A DNA stretch of 64,000 bases from contig CM075760.1 in assembly GCA_037974335.1 (NCBI GenBank), forward strand, positions 51,292,119 to 51,356,118, written 5' to 3'. The notes below the pieces were generated by a model that saw nothing but the letters and a program-made list of their open reading frames with translations, was not told the DNA's origin and searched no databases. Shown here one piece after another: positions 1-9,596 of this stretch (positions are counted from its first letter, which is position 1; every line of letters begins with the position of its first letter). Source of the stretch: Prionace glauca. Taxonomy: Eukaryota > Chordata > Chondrichthyes > Carcharhiniformes > Carcharhinidae. Both the position numbers and the translations under genes were made by a program.

Positions 1-49
1 TAGTCATGTGTAGACCCACCTCCCTTCCCTGAAGGGTGTTACATAAGAA

Positions 50-790
50 CATAAGAAATAGGAGCAGGAGTAGGCCATCTAGCCCTTCGAACCTGCCCCG
101 CCATTCAATAAGATCATGGCTGATCTGAAGTGGATCAGTTCCACTTTCCCACTTTCTCCCCATAACCCTTAATTCCCTTGTCTATCAGAAACCTATCTAC
201 CCGTGACTTAAATATATTGAGCGAGGTAGCCTCCACCACTTCAACGGGCAGAGAATTCCAGAGATTCACCACCCTTTGAGTGAAGAAGTTCCTCCTCAAC
301 TCTCATCTAAACTGTCCCCCCTTATCTTGAGGCTGTGCCCTCTAGTCCTGCTGTCCTTTCTAAGCAGGAAAAATCTCTCTACCTCTACCTCTACCTATCC
401 ATCCCCTTCATTATCTTATACGTCTCTATAAGATCCCCCCTCATTCTTCTCAACTCCAGCAAATACAGACCCAGTCTATTTAGTCTCTCTTCATAGTCCA
501 ACCCCCTCATCTCCGGTATCAGCCTAGTGAACCTCCTCTGCACTCCCTCCAAGGCCAAAATATCCTTGCGCAAGTGCGGCGACCAAAACTGCACACCGTA
601 CTCCAGCTGCGGCCTCACCAGTGCCCTATACAGTTGCAGCAAGACCTCCCTGCTTTTATATTCTGTCCCCCTCGCTATAAAGGCCAGCATCCCATTTGCA
701 CCTGCAGACTGGGTTTTTGCGACTCATGCACAAGGACCCCCAGGTCCCTCTGCACCGTAGCATGCTGCAGCTTTTCGCCCTTTAAATAGG
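50..790 (-). mobile_element. CR1-like LINE, 3' part, minus strand
   Basis: The 3' end lies at the low-coordinate side and begins with the tail seen many times in this window (AAGAACATAAGAAATAGGAG, then a match to 'ATTCAATAAGATCATGGCTG'). Reading the minus strand, 690 down to 391 encodes the C-terminal part of a LINE reverse transcriptase, with phrases such as LYRALVRPQLEYGVQFWSP and VQRRFTRLIPEMRGLDYEER. The rest of the reverse transcriptase and any endonuclease are missing, so this is a 5'-truncated dead copy. The same stretch recurs at 9597-10062, 33840-34290, 39365-39770, 42860-43420 and 47337-48440. Assignment to the CR1 clade rests on the protein style and 5' truncation, not on a search. 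Confidence 0.85.
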
Positions 791-850
791 GGTCAGAGTA
801 GGTGCAGCCTTGATGGGCCGAACGGCCTTCTTCTGGCCGTTCTATGGGAT
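790..850 (+). mobile_element. LINE or SINE 3' tail fragment
   Basis: A short plus-strand tail ('GATGGGCCGAACGGCCTTCT' followed by 'TCTATGG' repeats) abuts the preceding element. This is a common terminal module of elasmobranch retroposons. It codes for nothing. The stretch 850-992 shows no further feature apart from the 3' flank of the minus-strand zinc-finger gene. Confidence 0.5.
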
Positions 851-992
851 TCTATGGTTCAACTCACAATTTCAATTCACTCTAAACAATGGGACAGACA
901 CACACCTCCCATCAACATTGTATATGAATAGACACGTTTCAGTCCTGGATGTGATTAACAGCAACAATAACAGCAGAATCCAACTCACGTAA

Positions 993-1583
993 TCACTTGT
1001 GAACTAGCCTGTGTCTCAGCAGGAGGGAGGACCAAGTAAATCTCTGCCCACAAACAGAGCAGATGAATGGCGTCTCCCTGGTGTGCATGCGCTGGTGCTC
1101 CTGTAGGATAGATAACCTGCTGAATCCCTTCCCACATGCAGAGCAGGTGAAAGGTCTCTCTCCAGTGTGAATTCGCTGGTGTATCAGCAGGTTGGCTGAC
1201 TGTGTGAATCTCTTCCCACACTCAAAGCAGATGAATGACTTCTCTCCAGTGTGAACTCGCTGGTGTATCAGTAGGTTGGAGGACTGAGTGAATCTCTTCC
1301 CACACTCAGAGCAAGTAAATGGTCTCTCCCGGGTGTGAACTCGATGGTGTGTTAGCAAGTTGGTTGACTGAGTGAATCCTTTCCCACACTCTGAGCAGAT
1401 GAATGGCCTCTCTCCAGTGTGAACACGCAGGTGTGACTGCAGTGTGGATGACTTGCTAAATCCCTGCTCACACGTGGAACAGGTGAAAGGACTCTCCCCA
1501 GTGTGAACCCGTTGATGAGTTTCCAGGGCAGATGGGCAACGGAATCCCTTCCCACAGTCCCCACATCTCCATCTTTTGTCCAT
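993..1583 (-). CDS. C2H2 zinc-finger protein, seven fingers
   Basis: An open minus-strand frame of 196 residues made almost entirely of seven tandem C2H2 (Krueppel-type) fingers, each with the CxxC...HxxxH pattern and joined by linkers close to TGERPF. Such proteins bind DNA in the nucleus; the target cannot be predicted reliably here. I chose the ATG at 1583 (residues MDKRWRCGDCGKGF) because it sits in a perfect CACCATGG context and immediately precedes finger 1. An in-frame ATG at 1697 would add 38 residues without any domain. No KRAB, SCAN or BTB domain is visible; an upstream exon could supply one. The last finger runs straight to the stop. It lies head-to-head with the plus-strand finger array, starts 300 bp apart, so the two probably arose by inverted duplication. 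The CpG-rich segment near 7.9 kb could be its promoter, but that is inference. Confidence 0.8.
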   Translation of the reverse strand: MDKRWRCGDCGKGFRCPSALETHQRVHTGESPFTCSTCEQGFSKSSTLQSHLRVHTGERPFICSECGKGFTQSTNLLTHHRVHTRERPFTCSECGKRFTQSSNLLIHQRVHTGEKSFICFECGKRFTQSANLLIHQRIHTGERPFTCSACGKGFSRLSILQEHQRMHTRETPFICSVCGQRFTWSSLLLRHRLVHK

Positions 1584-1883
1584 GGTGCCGGTATCCCTGT
1601 GTCTCTGCAGGTTGAGCCAGTTGGGTTTTTGTAGAGATTGAGCAGTTTTCATGATCACTTTTTCCTCCTGCTGGCCCCACAAATTTACCACATTCATTCA
1701 GCTCACATTCACAGGTTGCTTTTGTGTTTGTGTGAATTCTCTCTCACTCCCTTTTTTTCTTTTTTTAAAATCACAGGATTGAGGAGGAGGGGGATTGACA
1801 ATCGGGAATCTCGAATCAAACATCACACCAGAATCTGAGAATCATCCAGTTTGTCATAACCTGAATATCACAGGACTTCCAAC
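1584..1883. promoter_or_regulatory. Intergenic gap between divergent zinc-finger frames
   Basis: The 300 bp between the two starts has no CpG-rich core and no TATA box in a convincing place. On the plus strand a pyrimidine run ending in AAAATCACAG (about 1741-1775) looks like a 3' splice site, suggesting that the plus-strand finger frame is the terminal coding exon of a spliced gene whose first exon is elsewhere. No true bidirectional promoter can be supported here. Confidence 0.35.
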
Positions 1884-2849
1884 ATGGAAGGAAACAGTCC
1901 CGTTCTCAGCGGGGAGAAACGGTACACGTGTTCTGTGTGTGGACAAAGATTCAGCCAATCATCTGGCCTTTTGAAACATCAGCGAGCTCACACTGGAGGC
2001 AGGCTGTTCATTTGCAGTGTTTGTGGGAAAGGATTTACTCGATCATTCACCCTTCTCAGACACCAACGAGTTCACACTGGGGAGAGGCCGTTTACCTGCT
2101 CTGTATGTGGAAAGGAATTCACTCAGTTATCCTGCCTGCTGACACACCAACACACTCACACTGGGGAGAGGCTCTTCACCTGCTCTGAATGTGGGAAGGG
2201 ATTCATTAATTCAACTAATTTGCAGACACACCAGCGTGTTCACACTGGAGAGAGGCCTTTCACCTGCCCTGTGTGTGGCAAAGGATTCACAAATTCATCC
2301 AACCTGCAGAGACACCAGCGAGTTCACACTGGGGGCACCCCGTTCACCTGCTCTGTGTGTGGAAGGGAATTCACTCAGTTATCCCATCTGCAGAGACACC
2401 AGCGAGTTCACACTGGGGAGAGACCATTTACCTGTTCTGATTGTAGAAAGGAATTCACTCAGTTATCTCATCTGCAGAGACACCAGCGAGTTCATACGGG
2501 GGAGAGACCATTCACCTGCTCCGAGTGTGGGAAGGGATTCACTCAGGCAAATGACCTGCTCAGACACAAACGGGTTCACACTGGGGAGAGACCATTTATC
2601 TGCTCTGTGTGTGGAAAGGGATTCACTCAGTCAAATGACCTGCTCAGACACCATCGGGCGCACACTGGGGAGAGACCATTTATCTGCTCTGAGTGTGGGA
2701 AGGGATTCACTCGGACATCCCACCTATTGGATCACCAGAGATTCACACTGAGGAGAGACCATTTATCTGCTCTGAGTGTGGGAAGGGATTCACTACTTTA
2801 TCCAGCTGGGAGGGGCACAAGCGAGTTCACACTGAGGCAAGAACTTTGA
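1884..2849 (+). CDS. C2H2 zinc-finger array, first part (frameshifted)
   Basis: Starts MEGNSPVLSGEKRYTC and runs through nine complete C2H2 fingers plus the start of a tenth, with TGERPF-type linkers. Near 2739 the usual HQRVHT linker is one base short (caccag-agattcacact). The frame then leaves the finger pattern and stops at 2849 after about 37 nonsense residues, while finger coding continues unbroken in the next frame (2750-4381). This is either a real frameshift that kills or splits the gene or a sequencing or assembly error; the intact fingers on both sides argue that the break is recent. It is a nuclear DNA-binding protein by family. Orientation is opposite to the finger gene at 993-1583. 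Confidence 0.7.
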   Translation: MEGNSPVLSGEKRYTCSVCGQRFSQSSGLLKHQRAHTGGRLFICSVCGKGFTRSFTLLRHQRVHTGERPFTCSVCGKEFTQLSCLLTHQHTHTGERLFTCSECGKGFINSTNLQTHQRVHTGERPFTCPVCGKGFTNSSNLQRHQRVHTGGTPFTCSVCGREFTQLSHLQRHQRVHTGERPFTCSDCRKEFTQLSHLQRHQRVHTGERPFTCSECGKGFTQANDLLRHKRVHTGERPFICSVCGKGFTQSNDLLRHHRAHTGERPFICSECGKGFTRTSHLLDHQRFTLRRDHLSALSVGRDSLLYPAGRGTSEFTLRQEL

Positions 2850-4381
2850 GCTGCACCGAGTCTGGGAAGGGAGTCACAGTCTCACCCAGTCAGCAGGGAC
2901 ACCGGAGAGTTCAGACTGAGGACGGTCCGGTTCCCCGCCCCGAGGGCGGTCCGGTTCCCCGCCCCGAGGACGGTCCGGCTCCCCGTCCCGAGGACGGTCC
3001 GGCCCCCCGCCCCGAGGACGCTCCGGCCCCCCGCCCCGAGGACGGTCCGGCTCCCCGCCCCGAGGACGGTCCGGCTCCCCGCCCCGAGGACGGTCCGGTT
3101 CCCCGCCCCGAGGACGGTCCGGTTCCCCGCCCCGAGGACGGTCCGGTTCCCCGTCCCGAGGACGGTCCGGCTCCCCGCCCCGAGGACGGTCCGGTTCCCC
3201 GCCCCGAGGACGGTCCATTTCCCCGTCCCGAGGACGGTCCGGTTCCCCGCCCCGAGGACGGTCCGGTTCCCCGCCCAGAGGACGGTCCGGTTCCCCGTCC
3301 CGAGGACGGTCCGGTTCCCCGCCCCGAGGACGGTCCGGTTCCCCGCCCCGAGGACGGTCCGGCTCCCCGTCCCGAGGACGGTCCATTTCCCCGTCCCGAG
3401 GACGGTCCGGTTCCCCGCCCCGAGGACGGTCCGGTTCCCCGCCCCGAGGACGGTCCGGCTCCCCGCCCCGAGGACGGTCCGGTTCCCCGCCCCGAGGACG
3501 GTCCGGTTCCCCGCCCCGAGGACGGTCCGGTTCCCCGCTCCGAGTCTGGGAAGGGATTCATTCCGTTCTCTAACCTGCTGACAGACGAACGAGGCGAGAC
3601 TGATGAAAGACCTTTTAAATGTCCAGACGGTGGGACTTGTTTTCAGAGTTCTGTGGAATCGGGGTCCCATCAACACGGTCACACTGACGAGAGACTATTC
3701 AGCTGCTCTCACTGTGGGGCTGCGTTCACACGATCGTCTGACCTCACTGAACACCAATGCACACACTCTGGGGAAAAGCTCCTCACTTTCCCCAAACGTG
3801 GAAAGGGATTCACTCGGTCATCCAACCTGCTGACACACCAGCAAGGTCGCAGTGTGAAGAGGGGGTTCACTTGTCCCGAGTGTGGGAAGGGATTTACTCA
3901 GTCAACCAACCTGCTGAGACACCAGCGGGTTCACACCGGGGAGAGGCCCTTCCTCTGCTCCCAGTGTGGGAGGGGATTCACTGAGTTATGCAACCTGATG
4001 ACACACCAACGGGTTCACACCGGGGAGAGGCCCTTCCTCTGCTCCGAGTGTGGGAAGAGTTTTATTAATTCCACTAACCTGCTGCGGCACCAGCGAGTTC
4101 ACACTGAGCAGAGACCATTCATGTGCTCTGAGTGTGGGAAGAGATTCACTCAGTTACCACATCTACAGAGACACCAGCGAGTTCACACAGGGGAGAAGCC
4201 GTTCGCCTGCACTGTGTGTGAGAAGGGATTCGCTCAGTTATCGCACCTGGTAAGACACCAGCGAGTTCACACTGGGGAGAAACCATTCACCTGCTCCCAG
4301 TGTGGGAGGGAATTCACCCAGTCAAATGACTTGCTGAGACACCAGAGAGTTCACACTGAGGAGAGACCCTTCATGTGCTGA
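2750..4381 (+). pseudogene. C2H2 zinc-finger array, second part with coding minisatellite
   Basis: The frame entered after the one-base loss near 2739 encodes one normal finger and a degenerate one (Cys replaced, LSCTESGKG), then 26 copies of an octapeptide (GPVPRPED type), then several degenerate fingers, one good finger (FSCSHCGAAF) and six regular fingers from about 3870 onward. It ends at TGA 4379-4381 inside a finger: the expected TGCTCTGAC reads TGCTGAC, a two-base loss, and finger sequence continues behind it. With the upstream part this would be a very long multi-finger protein, about 20 fingers around a Pro-rich hinge. Two indels make it a probable pseudogene or a mis-assembled gene. 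No effector domain is seen. Confidence 0.65.
2924..3547 (+). repeat. 24-bp coding minisatellite, 26 units
   Basis: Twenty-six perfect-length units of 24 bp (consensus GGTCCGGTTCCCCGCCCCGA plus GGAC), in frame with the zinc-finger frame. Each unit encodes GP(V/A/F)PRPED. All units keep the frame and differ mostly at the second variable codon (GTT, GCT, GCC, TTT). The array is strongly GC-rich and makes long open frames on all strands, which are not genes. Unit-length change keeps the protein frame, so the number of units probably varies between alleles. Confidence 0.95.
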
Positions 4382-4770
4382 CTATGGGAAGAGATTCACT
4401 CAGTTATCCAGTCTGCTGAAACACCAGAGAGTTCACACTAGGGGGAGGTCCACCTGCTCTACATGAGAAAACAGATCCTCTCAGTCATCCTGCCTCCTTC
4501 GATCACCAGTAATTTCACATTGGGAAAAACCCTTTAAATGTCGGGACTGTGGGAAATACAATAAATGTTCCTGGGAACTGCAACTTCTACATGTTCATAC
4601 TGATGAGATACCGTTCAGGGGCTCTCACTGCAGATGCACCCAGGAAATAATTTTAACTCACTGTACCCAGAAATTTCACAGTGTGGACAGCCTCCACCTG
4701 CCCTGAATGTTGGAAGGAATTTGCTTATTTATCCCATGTGCTGAGATACCAGTGAGTTCACAATTAAATA
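4382..4770 (+). pseudogene. Decayed C2H2 finger remnants
   Basis: After the stop at 4381 recognisable finger pieces continue (CACCAGAGAGTTCACACT at about 4420; AAATGTCGGGACTGTGGGAA at about 4537; TGAATGTTGGAAGGAATTTG at about 4704) in changing frames with several stops. They are the eroded 3' end of the same array. Possible poly(A) signals AATAAA follow at about 4891 and 4912. Confidence 0.65.
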
Positions 4771-5204
4771 CAGTGATCAGATTTTGCTGTTAATCATGTT
4801 CAGGATTGAATCATGTTCATTGGGGTCTGTTTCTGCTGATGTCAGTAAACACCACCCTAGCAATAGGGGCTGATCATCTTGCTAAAAGTCAAATAAATCA
4901 ACTTTGCATCAAATAAACTTGTATTCTTTTTACTAACTCCGACGTCGTCAGGTCTCTCCCCTCCCCTGTCTCCTCCGTCCTCACCTCCAACAATAAGTGT
5001 GAGGATTTCATGGAGTTCCTCTGTCACTAAGATTGAGACAATCTGATCAGCTGCCTCTGCTGCTTCCTCCCTTCCACTAGCCCATTGGACTGAACGGCTT
5101 CCCCTGAACCCCACATCTTCCCCTCGTTTCTTTCTCATATCCCTTCATGTCCATCTTGTCCGTCAGATCCACCATGTGCTCACAAAGGGCTGGATGGACA
5201 CCCT
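4771..5204. other. Intergenic stretch, no gene seen
   Basis: Two AATAAA hexamers near 4891 and 4912 could end transcripts of the plus-strand finger array. Otherwise I see no coding, RNA or repeat structure I can name. Confidence 0.4.
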
Positions 5205-5303
5205 CTCTGCTGTAAGCCATGATCTTATTGAATGGCGGGGCAGGCTCGAAGGGCCAGATGGCCTACTCCTGCTCCTATTTCTTATGTTCTTATGTAACAA
5301 TTG
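5205..5303 (+). mobile_element. CR1-like LINE 3' tail
   Basis: The shared tail in sense orientation ('ATCTTATTGAATGGCGGGGC', 'GGCCTACTCCTGCTCCTATT') ending in TTCTTATG repeats. Only the last 100 bp of the element are present. A more diverged partial copy follows at about 5572-5640. Confidence 0.75.
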
Positions 5304-5737
5304 GTCATCAACCCCAAATTGCTGATCGCCAAACTTACCCACGTAAACTGCTATTGTTCTCACTTTCCAGGTGTTACCCTGACGCTATTAAATATTTGAT
5401 ATGTGAAACTAACAAACAATGGTGTGTGGGTTTGTTACTGACATATTGACAGAGGTCAGGATGGACGTGAACTATCATCACACGGTGTGAATGGTCGGAG
5501 CTGGAACTTGGGTTTTGTACTCTATAGGGAGGTTGGGGAGGGGAGGAAGAAAGTGGGGTTAGGGTTATAATCAGATCAGCCACGATCATATTGAACAATG
5601 GAATAGCCTCAAAAAGCTGGGTGGCCTGCTCCTAACTCGTATGAGAATTCCTACAGTGCAGGAGGCCATTCTGCCCATCGAATCTGCACCAACCAGGCCT
5701 TATCCCCACAACCCCATGCATTGGTATGTCATTAGGT

Positions 5738-5796
5738 TGCTTAACTCAGTGAATCCCTTCCCACACTCAGAGCAGAGGAATGACCTCTCTCTAATA
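5738..5796 (-). pseudogene. Zinc-finger fragment inside a SINE
   Basis: On the minus strand this 59-bp piece encodes [19 protein letters not shown], two thirds of a C2H2 finger almost identical to the fingers at 3.9-4.1 kb. It sits inside SINE-derived sequence with no flanking finger. It looks like a piece copied or moved from the neighbouring array. Confidence 0.7.
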
Positions 5797-5870
5797 CTAA
5801 TCCCCTGACACTAGGCTCAATTTTGAATGGCCAATCAACCTAACCTGTGCATCTATGGACTGTAGGAGGA

Positions 5871-6032
5871 TTCGCATTCTAATCAGTAATCTCTAAACTG
5901 TCTGTGCTTTATATGCTCTGTCTGAGGCCAGAACTCTCCATTCACCTGACGAAGAGGCAGTCCCCTCGAAAGCTTGTGAGTATATTATCAAATAAATAGG
6001 TTGGACTAAAACCTGGTGTTGTCAGACTTTTT
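5871..6032 (+). mobile_element. Short retroposon with 12-bp target duplication
   Basis: A 162-bp insert carrying the module 'CACCTGACGAAGAGGCAGTC' and 'GAAAGCTTGTGAGTATATTA' is flanked by direct repeats ACTGTAGGAGGA at 5859-5870 and 6033-6044. Removing the insert restores the interrupted SINE. Diverged copies of the same module occur at about 18870-18990 (same strand) and 51265-51392 (opposite strand). Confidence 0.8.
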
Positions 6033-6180
6033 ACTGTAGGAGGAAACCAGAGCATCCAGAGGAAATGCATGCAGACACGGGGAAAATGTGCAAACTCGAT
6101 ACAGATAATGACCCAAGGCCGGAATTGAACACGGGTCCCTGGTGCTGTGAGACAGTAATCCTATCCACTGTGATGCCCTG

Positions 6181-6984
6181 TGGCAGGATCTCATCCTCAC
6201 TTTCCCAGATTCAAACAAAGACTGTCCATCTCTAATGGCAGCCAGATTGTCCACAATCCTCTGCGCTGTAGAAACTGTTCTATCTGCCTCAGGCTGGCCG
6301 GGTGGATGGCACATGCTCAGTCACTGACAGGTCACAATGCCTATGTGATTGATGGCAGCTCCGGACTAATAGAAAGAGGAAGTGAGGCTGGAGGACTGTA
6401 CAGGAGCATCTGGTCCTCCAACCAATTGGAGAGAATGAGGGGCGGGCCTGAGCCTGGGTCTCCCTCATTGGCTGAAACCCTGCACCATTGTGAAACTGCT
6501 CTGTGTCTGGCCCAGGAGGAGGTCCTCCCCCCACCCCCCCCCTCCCCCACACACACTGGGTGCACGTAGATCAGGAATGTGGGGCTGAAGTGCAAACAAA
6601 ACATCAACAAAAGTTTTTTATTTAGAAAACTGAGAAGGTGTATATGGCTGCAACATCGAGTTTCAGATTATGTTCAGTAACAAACTGAAATTATGCAGAT
6701 TTCCCTCACTAAATGAATGCTTCTGCCTGCTTTTGAAGGAGGACCATTCACGTGTTAGGCAAACGCGATAACCACTAAATACAGAAACAAGTGACAAAGA
6801 CAGCAACAGGTGTGAACCATTCAGATCCTGGAATCCCTTCAACATTGACTGATCTATAAAGTTTAATTTATTCGTCACAAGAAAGGCTTACCTTAACATT
6901 GCAATGAAGTTAGTGTGAAACTCCCTGAGTATCCACTGTCCAGTACCTGTTCGGGATAATGTACCAAACCAGCACATCTTTCAG
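6181..6984. other. Unannotated stretch
   Basis: Apart from a short C-rich run at about 6526-6550 I see no gene, RNA or repeat I can name. The open frames are short and not recognisable. Confidence 0.3.
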
Positions 6985-7250
6985 AATTTGGGAGGAAATC
7001 CAGAGGACATCCACGCAGACATGGGGAGAATGTGCAGACTCCACACAAACAGGCCGGAACAGAACCCGGGTCCCTGGCGCTATGAGACAGCAGTGCTAAC
7101 CCACTGTGTCACCGTGCCCCCAGGAATCGAACCAGGGTCCCTGGCGCTGTGAGACAGCAGTGTCTAACCCACTGTGTCACCGTGCCCCTGGGAATCGAAC
7201 CCGGGTCCCTGGCGGTGAGACAGCAGCGCTAACCCACTGTTTCACAGTGC
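6985..7250 (-). mobile_element. HE1-like SINE with triplicated tRNA head
   Basis: Antisense SINE beginning with the conserved core (CCACGCAGACATGGGGAGAA at about 7011) and then three successive copies of the tRNA-like head: GAACCCGGGTCCCTGGCGCT at about 7065, a second copy at about 7127 and a third at about 7195, each followed by a form of 'CAGCAGTGCTAACCCACTGT'. The unit is about 65 bp. Normally one head is present. Confidence 0.8.
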
Positions 7251-7779
7251 AGCAGGACCAACATTTGTGTTTGAACTAACATCACCATGGATTGATCAGT
7301 TGTTGCTGTTTTGTGGAATCTTACTGTGCACAAACTGACTGCTGGGATCAGTAACAACTCATATTTATATAACACGTTTATTGCAATAAAACATCCCAAG
7401 GTCCTTCAGAGGAATTTTGTAACAAAATACTGAATCACACTGGGAGTTAGTGAATTGAGGGGAAAACATGTCTGTACTGATGTTATTGTGGCATCATGAG
7501 CGTTCCACATACAACATGACTTGTATCTATAAATTCTCATCTTGAACATTTCAATTGAAATTTCAAGGCGAGCAGAGCTTTTTGAGCAGAATGGTTCAGA
7601 TTCCCATCCCCTTTAATGTGAACAAGTTGTTTCTGATTTCACTACAGAGGTTGTCTATTAAACAATGACTGAACACAGGGGGTGAATGTGAAAAGCTGAA
7701 GTTTCCAGTTGAAGAGGTTCCCAATGTCTCTGAGCAGCTGAACTGGGGAAGCCTTTGGGCAGAGACTGTCCTGCTGCTA
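7251..7779. other. Flank of CpG-rich region
   Basis: Mostly unique sequence. 7350-7450 resembles a worn retroposon fragment ('TATTTATATAACACGTTTAT', 'AAACATCCCAAGGTCCTTCA'). I see no gene. Confidence 0.3.
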
Positions 7780-8370
7780 TTTCCCTTCCTGATCACCGGG
7801 GGTCGCTGTAACACGCCCGGGCGCTGCTCCTCCCAGTGACACCTCTTGCCCAGTCCGGCCCGGCCGCTGCTCGTTGGCGGAACATCCGGGTCCTGCAGAG
7901 AGGCGGGGTCAGCCGCCATATTGCCATGACATCACTACAGCCCCTCCCCCCCGTCGAGGAAAAAGCGGCGTTTCAGAAATGTAGAAAGTGAGAGAAATTC
8001 CCACCCGGAAATCCCGCCCGGAGCGGAATTAAAATTAAATAAAATACATATTTTTGTAAAGAGGCAGGTGGCGGAACCGCGCATGCGCTGTAGTATTTTC
8101 CCAGAGCGCACCGCGCGGGTGTGATTGAAAAACAGACGGAATAAAAAACAGAAACGATTTTCCCGAATGGAGAAGGAACCGAAAGTCTGACGGGTGAGGA
8201 TGTGAATAATAATCATCAAGATTCAAAACATTAAAAGATGCAAATGCAACTCCCTGGGCGCATGTGCAAGGAGGGGAATTCCCCCAGAGTGCAGCGCGCG
8301 GGACGCCGTCTCCCCTGGCAACGCAAAATGGACGCCGGCGGTGGTGTGATTGTGGCGCAGGCGCAGTGAG
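7780..8370. promoter_or_regulatory. CpG-rich promoter-like segment
   Basis: A CpG-dense island in an otherwise CpG-poor neighbourhood. It carries a minus-strand YY1-type start element (CAATATGGCGGCTGAC, about 7910-7925), a CRE-like TGACATCAC (about 7927), an NRF1-type palindrome GCGCATGCGC at about 8080, a second NRF1-like site GCGCAGGCGCAG near 8354 and an ATGGACGCC YY1-like site near 8328. A plus-strand donor-like GACGGGTGAGG lies at about 8187. A minus-strand open frame starts at the YY1 ATG (MAADPASLQDPDVPP) but resembles nothing known to me. Best guess: housekeeping-type promoter and first exon, perhaps for the minus-strand finger gene at 993-1583. Confidence 0.5.
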
Positions 8371-8559
8371 GTCTGCCTGCAGCCCATTGTCCAAACTGCC
8401 CCCCAGTGGATGTGGTGGGGATGGTGCAGCAGATGGAGCAACAATCCCAGTTTCAATGGGGGGAGAGAAGCTGCAATGCTGCTCCTTGTTGTTTACTCCT
8501 CTCCCCAGCCTCAGCATTGCAGAGTGTTTAAACAAGAGGGTGCATTGTCACAGCAGCAG

Positions 8560-8872
8560 GGTCTCCATGTCCTTCCAGTAGTAAGGTGACCAGAACTGGA
8601 CGCAGTTCTCCAAATGCGGTCTAACCAACGTTCTGTACAACTGCAGCATTAGACGCCAGCTCTTATACTATACACCCCTTCCTATAAAGGCTAGCATTCT
8701 GTAAGCTTTCTTCGCAACTTTCTCCACCTGTGTTGCCACCTTCAGAGACAAGAACACTTGCACTCCTGGGTCCCTCTGCATTTCTACACTCTTAACTGGT
8801 CTTCCCTTTATCATGTAACTCCTCTCTACATTATTCCTTCCAAAATGCATCACCTCACATTTATCAGGATCA
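8560..8872 (-). mobile_element. CR1-like LINE reverse-transcriptase fragment
   Basis: The minus strand encodes MMHFGRNNVERSYMIKGRPV followed by a VATQVEKVAKKAYRMLAFIG stretch, the part just after the reverse-transcriptase palm. The same protein sequence recurs at 45584-46054. Only about 300 bp survive, truncated on both sides. Confidence 0.75.
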
Positions 8873-9470
8873 AAATATATCTTGAGAAATTTGCCTACCT
8901 TGGAATTGTTCTCGCAGAGATATTACCACGATGCCCTTTCAACATTGATAGAGTACTTACAGCAGAGAAGAAGGCCGTTTTGAAGCGTCATGTGTGTGTT
9001 GGCTCTCTAAAGGACCAATTCATCCAATAACATTCTGTACCCCACAGTCTAGCATTTTGTTCATTTTCAGACAATTATCCAATCCCATTTTGAACCCATT
9101 AATTGGCTCTGCCTGCAGCACACTCTCAAACAGCACATTCCAGGTCTGGGTCACTCACTGTCTGAAAATGTTTTTTCCTGATGTCTCCATGTTTCCTTCA
9201 CCAATTTACTTCAACCCGCGCCCTCTGTGTCAAAATCCTTCTGCCATTGAAAGTTTCTCTCTATCTACTCTGTCAAGACCCTTCAGGATTTTGAATGCCT
9301 CATTAAAGTCACATCAGCAACTTTCTGTTAAGACAATTAGTCCCAAACTCTCCAAAATATATTCGTCACTGAAGTTTCTGATCTCTGGAACTATTCTCGT
9401 GTTTTCCTCCTGCATTCAGTCCACTGATTTTACAGTCTGCCTTACGTTCGGTCAGTTAGTGCCTGCTTGA
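8873..9470 (-). mobile_element. Dispersed repeat, LINE 3' part (copy 1 of 2)
   Basis: About 600 bp that recur at 62366-62965 in the same orientation with high identity (shared 'ATCTTGAGAAATTTGCCTAC', 'CCAATCCCATTTTGAACCCA'). On the minus strand the phrase 'WNVLFES' and the following residues resemble the end of a LINE reverse transcriptase. It directly follows another LINE fragment, so one is probably inserted into the other. Confidence 0.6.
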
Positions 9471-9596
9471 ACACATGAAACACAATCTTTCTTCATGCCC
9501 TGGAGTGAAGATTCGGAGCAAATTCATTTCTCATTTTTGGCGGACTAAGGGAAATCAGACAAGGTTAAGGGCAGTTTAAATGCTGCTGGTCCTCCA

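Larger units (their letters stand above)
5638..6180 (-). mobile_element. HE1-like tRNA-derived SINE, minus strand, interrupted
   Basis: From 5638 (matching 'TCCTACAGTGCAGGAGGCCA') to about 6180 this reads as one antisense SINE: 3' module first, a middle part (GGACTGTAGGAGGAAACCAG, CATGCAGACACGGGGAAAAT), then the tRNA-like head (GGAATTGAACACGGGTCCCT) at about 6120-6175. It is interrupted by a 162-bp younger insert (5871-6032) and by a zinc-finger fragment (about 5738-5796). The family assignment rests on known HE1 structure (tRNA head plus conserved core) and on other copies in this window. Confidence 0.75.

Noticed and set aside
2874-3682. Three long minus-strand frames (DRPRGGEP, GTGPSSGR and NRTVLGAG repeats)
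   Set aside because: Shadows of the 24-bp minisatellite, whose unit length is a multiple of three on every frame.
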